This document shows positions 25,469 through 28,059 of a DNA stretch of 28,059 nucleotides, in pieces. The translations under genes were made by a program, and so were the position numbers. Below the pieces are notes generated by a model. That model saw only the letters and a list, made by a program, of their open reading frames with translations. It was not told where the DNA came from and did no database searches. Within the stretch, counting starts at the first letter, position 1, and every line of letters starts with the position of its first letter. The DNA comes from a virus, in the IMG/VR virus record IMGVR_UViG_3300030388_001169, positions 1-28,059 of that record, one strand, 5' to 3'.

Positions 25469-26701
25469 TTACAAATCTAACAAATCTCTTTTAAAATGAG
25501 CAAGCGTATAGTCTTTCTTTTTAACGACTGCTTTGTATATATCGTTTTCAATTCCCTCTTTACTAAATATCCAAAATATATTATTATGTCTTCTTTCTTT
25601 AGTTGTCATTCTATCTCTGCTTTGCCAGTAAGATGTAGCTGAAAAATCTATATTATAATAAACTAAACACTCAGCTTCTTTTAAGCTAATACCTTCTCTT
25701 CCTGAAACAATTTGCAAAGCAATACATTTGTCTGTAGATTTAAATTCTTCTAAATCGTTAGTAATCTGATCTTTATAAATTTCTTTTAAAGCCTTAAACT
25801 CTTGTGTGAATTTATAAAAGATAGCTATCTTCTTATCTATAAATTTATTATGTATAAATTCAGCCTTTGAATAATCTATTATTTTAGAGTTTCCGCTTTC
25901 AAATTTAATAGTCCCTGAGCATAATTGATGAACTTTAATCATAAGTTTGGCTGGCGTATCTGCAAGCAACAATTCCTCCTTACCTTCTATTACTCTGTCT
26001 TTTTTTAACCTTTTAATAATTTTATTAGTAGACTCCTTTAAATCTACATATAGTATTTTTTCGGTTGTTTCAGTTTTAAATCCAGCTAATTTTTGTGTGT
26101 AGTTTATTACATAAGGATCTATATGGTCTAATATTTTTTTAAGACCATTAGAGTAATCGTTAATAAACATACCATTAATCTTTCTTTGTTTTACATTAAC
26201 ATATAACTTTGAAAAAGCATAAAAGTTTTTACACCTAATAAAAGGATTGTTGGGTATACCATAAAGTTGATGATACATTTGACTAAAAGATTCTGGTGTA
26301 GGAGTTCCAGACAGAAGAATAACATAAGGGCTAGAGTATTGTATAAGTTCTTTAACTTGCTTAGCTCTTTTACTAGGCTTTGGGAATGCTCCCATTGAAT
26401 GAGCCTCATCACATATAATCATTCCGTATTTGTTTTTAGGAAGTTTATGAACGCTTTCATAATTTATTACTGTAAGATCATATCCTGGCTTTAAAAGATC
26501 ATGATCTTCTTCAATGCTTGATATTGCTTTCTTTTTAGTAATAAACAAAACAGAACGCAACCCTAATTTACTAGCTATTCCTAAGCTAGTCAGGGTTTTA
26601 CCTGTACGAACCTCCATAGCTAAATAAACAAAAGAGCTAGTCTTAAAAATTTCAACAGACTTGTTTATTATATTCTGCTGATAGTCCCTATATTTAATCA
26701 T
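25469..26701 (-). CDS. SF2 (SNF2-like) DNA helicase/ATPase (410 aa)
   Basis: The N-terminal RecA domain has an N-terminal YRDYQQNII, motif I EVRTGKT (residues 30-36), motif Ia-like VLFITKKKAI, motif II DEAH (98-101) and motif III LSGTP (130-134). The C-terminal domain shows VSGREGISLKEAECLVYYNI (motif V region) and SYWQSRDRMTTKERRH, where motif VI is QSRDRM; phage SNF2-like helicases often depart from the usual Q-x-x-G-R in this way. It is compact (410 residues), as in phage SNF2-like helicases that travel with VRR-NUC nucleases. The likely role is ATP-driven remodelling or unwinding of DNA during replication or recombination. The ATG overlaps the SF3 helicase 3' end by 8 nt. Confidence 0.88.
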   Translation of the reverse strand: MIKYRDYQQNIINKSVEIFKTSSFVYLAMEVRTGKTLTSLGIASKLGLRSVLFITKKKAISSIEEDHDLLKPGYDLTVINYESVHKLPKNKYGMIICDEAHSMGAFPKPSKRAKQVKELIQYSSPYVILLSGTPTPESFSQMYHQLYGIPNNPFIRCKNFYAFSKLYVNVKQRKINGMFINDYSNGLKKILDHIDPYVINYTQKLAGFKTETTEKILYVDLKESTNKIIKRLKKDRVIEGKEELLLADTPAKLMIKVHQLCSGTIKFESGNSKIIDYSKAEFIHNKFIDKKIAIFYKFTQEFKALKEIYKDQITNDLEEFKSTDKCIALQIVSGREGISLKEAECLVYYNIDFSATSYWQSRDRMTTKERRHNNIFWIFSKEGIENDIYKAVVKKKDYTLAHFKRDLLDL

Positions 26702-28059
26702 TAGATTTAAAAATAAAATATCTTCCCCCTAAATCTCTACTTTCTTCAAGTTCAGTACCAAAATTATATAAAGAGTATGCTTTTACCCAATTATAAAACC
26801 TACGTCTTGGAACGGTAAATTTAGATTTAGGAGCATAATCAGGATATTCTTCTACAAAATCATCATACAATTCTGTTCTATAAACTCTGTTGTTAGGTTT
26901 TAATTTATCATTAGGCTGTGAATTGCTAACAAGTCCGCACCATTCTATAAACTCATGATTAGTTTCACTGGATAAATCTTTTATCTTTTTGTTGACAAAA
27001 TTACCCCTAACTAAACCTTTGTCTAAATACACCTGAAGGTTGGTTATCATGTAGTTATCAAACTGACACCACTCGTTATCATCCCACTCTCCAAACATTA
27101 GTTTACCAAACTCAACAAGAGGCGTAAAGTCTTTAGTATAGAATTGAGCCAACTCTAGATCCCATTTTCTTCTCTCAAATGAAGATCCCTTTCCTCTCAA
27201 AGCATAATTTGTTGTTAGTGCAACTTTAGGAGATTTTTCAAATGGTATTTTCAGAGAGTCACGATTTTTCTTCTCAAGGGTTAGCCCTTCCGTAATAACA
27301 GAAAACAACTTTTCAAAATCAAAAGATTTTTTTACATCATCAAAACAAAGTATTTGAGTATCTGCTGAAACTAACTGGTATGCAAAAGACTTTTCAAAAG
27401 AAAAACTTTTACCATCTATTGTAACACATTTCTTCATTTTAGCTAAGGCGTTCATAAACAGCCCTTTACCTGTACCGCCTTCAGGGTTGTCAGATATAAT
27501 TTCATCATTAAGTATTACAGCAGGACAATATGATAAGTTTTTCCATCCGTGCAGTAGGTATCCTATGGTTGATTCCATTGAGATTATTCTGCTATCATCT
27601 TCTCCGCTAATATTTGAGATAAATGTTTTGTAATTACAATCTCCTACCTGACACAATGTAAAAATTCTATCTATAACATGGTCTCTCCAAACATAGCCTC
27701 CTAAATCTAGGTAGTCAATAAGTATTATATCATTCTTTGTAATTTTTACTGCACAATTCATATAGTACAGGTAAGAAACATCTTTAGTGTCGGCTATAAA
27801 AAATACATTTATAGATGATATTAAAGTTAAAAACTCTTCCCTAAAATATCTTGTCTGCTCAGCAAAGTAATTGTAAACAGAAAGATCGTCTATTGTTAAA
27901 AGAAATGATAATACAAAATCTTTTATTTCTTTTTCAGAGGTATGGTCAATTAAGTTGTTTGTTACCCTTACAAATATATAACTCTTACTCCCTTCAGGAC
28001 TAAACTTATAAAACCCATTGTCTTCCAGATAATTCTTAAAAAGTATGTGTACTATTTTA
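26694..28059 (-). CDS. SF3/D5-type primase-helicase (partial, N-terminus beyond right edge)
   Basis: The minus-strand frame is open to the window end. The ATG at 27761 is internal: 99 further codons without a stop or another Met precede it (for example LEDNGFYKFS, then YIFVRVTNNLIDHTSEKEIK). At least 454 residues are therefore visible. Helicase motifs, numbered from that Met, are Walker A EGGTGKG (94-100), Walker B ILCFDDV (137-143) and the SF3 motif C-like KVALTTNY, then a possible arginine finger in SFERRKWDLE. Such proteins act as the replicative helicase, often fused to a primase domain, and the preamble before the ATPase fits the D5-type helicases of Bacteroidota phages and elements. Whether an N-terminal primase exists cannot be seen here. 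Confidence 0.85.
   Translation of the reverse strand, partial: KIVHILFKNYLEDNGFYKFSPEGSKSYIFVRVTNNLIDHTSEKEIKDFVLSFLLTIDDLSVYNYFAEQTRYFREEFLTLISSINVFFIADTKDVSYLYYMNCAVKITKNDIILIDYLDLGGYVWRDHVIDRIFTLCQVGDCNYKTFISNISGEDDSRIISMESTIGYLLHGWKNLSYCPAVILNDEIISDNPEGGTGKGLFMNALAKMKKCVTIDGKSFSFEKSFAYQLVSADTQILCFDDVKKSFDFEKLFSVITEGLTLEKKNRDSLKIPFEKSPKVALTTNYALRGKGSSFERRKWDLELAQFYTKDFTPLVEFGKLMFGEWDDNEWCQFDNYMITNLQVYLDKGLVRGNFVNKKIKDLSSETNHEFIEWCGLVSNSQPNDKLKPNNRVYRTELYDDFVEEYPDYAPKSKFTVPRRRFYNWVKAYSLYNFGTELEESRDLGGRYFIFKSND

Noticed and set aside
26191-26412. Minus-strand 73-codon frame inside the SF2 helicase
   Set aside because: It overlaps a gene with all helicase motifs in the main frame and has no independent support.
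1-28059. tRNA genes, CRISPR array, integrase or insertion sequence
   Set aside because: No cloverleaf-like gap, no spaced direct repeats beyond the 39-bp pair, and no transposase or recombinase motifs were seen; gene-free gaps are all too short.

Overview
The window is part of a tailed double-stranded DNA bacteriophage genome of short-tailed (podovirus) type, most likely infecting a member of the Bacteroidota, probably a flavobacterium. The DNA is AT-rich. Almost no gene start is preceded by a Shine-Dalgarno sequence; starts sit instead behind A/T-rich leaders such as 'aaaaaaaaaATG'. Several of the few intergenic gaps carry the Bacteroidota -7 promoter element TAnnTTTG. The virion module (portal, scaffold-like protein, HK97-type capsid protein, P22 gp4-like tail tube and gp10-like tail stabilisation proteins, then ejection proteins) has the order of crAss-like phages and of related marine podoviruses known from metagenomes. 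Assignment to the crAss-like order itself is inference: no RNA polymerase, terminase or other hallmark gene lies inside the window.

Positions 1-23466 (+ strand) hold the virion module. It opens inside the portal gene (C-terminal end only). Next come a charged scaffold-like protein, the major capsid protein and a terminator. After that lie a conserved 250-residue virion protein, a cassette of three tandem paralogues (decoration or fibre-like), and a second strong terminator with a promoter. The neck and tail follow: a connector-like protein, a tail tube protein and a 1659-residue tail stabilisation ('muzzle') protein with a Cys-rich end. Then come a 55-residue protein too short for ordinary ORF listing, a 266-residue virion protein and a GNAT-like protein behind its own promoter. 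Three proteins that look like an internal-core/ejection set (288, 554 and 2226 residues) precede a small 82-residue protein that ends the module.

Positions 23432-28059 (- strand) hold a nucleic-acid metabolism module read leftward. In transcription order these are an SF3/D5-type helicase (its N-terminus lies beyond the right edge), an SF2/SNF2-like helicase, a VRR-NUC nuclease, a 113-residue unknown, a 63-residue unknown with its own promoter, a calcineurin-like metallophosphoesterase and a 54-residue unknown. Genes are packed with 1-38 nt overlaps, suggesting translational coupling. The two modules converge and their last genes overlap tail to tail by 35 nt, with no terminator hairpin between them.

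I see no tRNA, CRISPR, integrase, insertion sequence or lysis gene. No gene-free stretch exceeds about 110 nt. The points most worth a second look are a short beta-rich repeat that recurs in four different virion proteins, the duplicated 39-bp leader of the tandem paralogues, the overlapping convergent end genes and a possibly leaderless GNAT-like gene.
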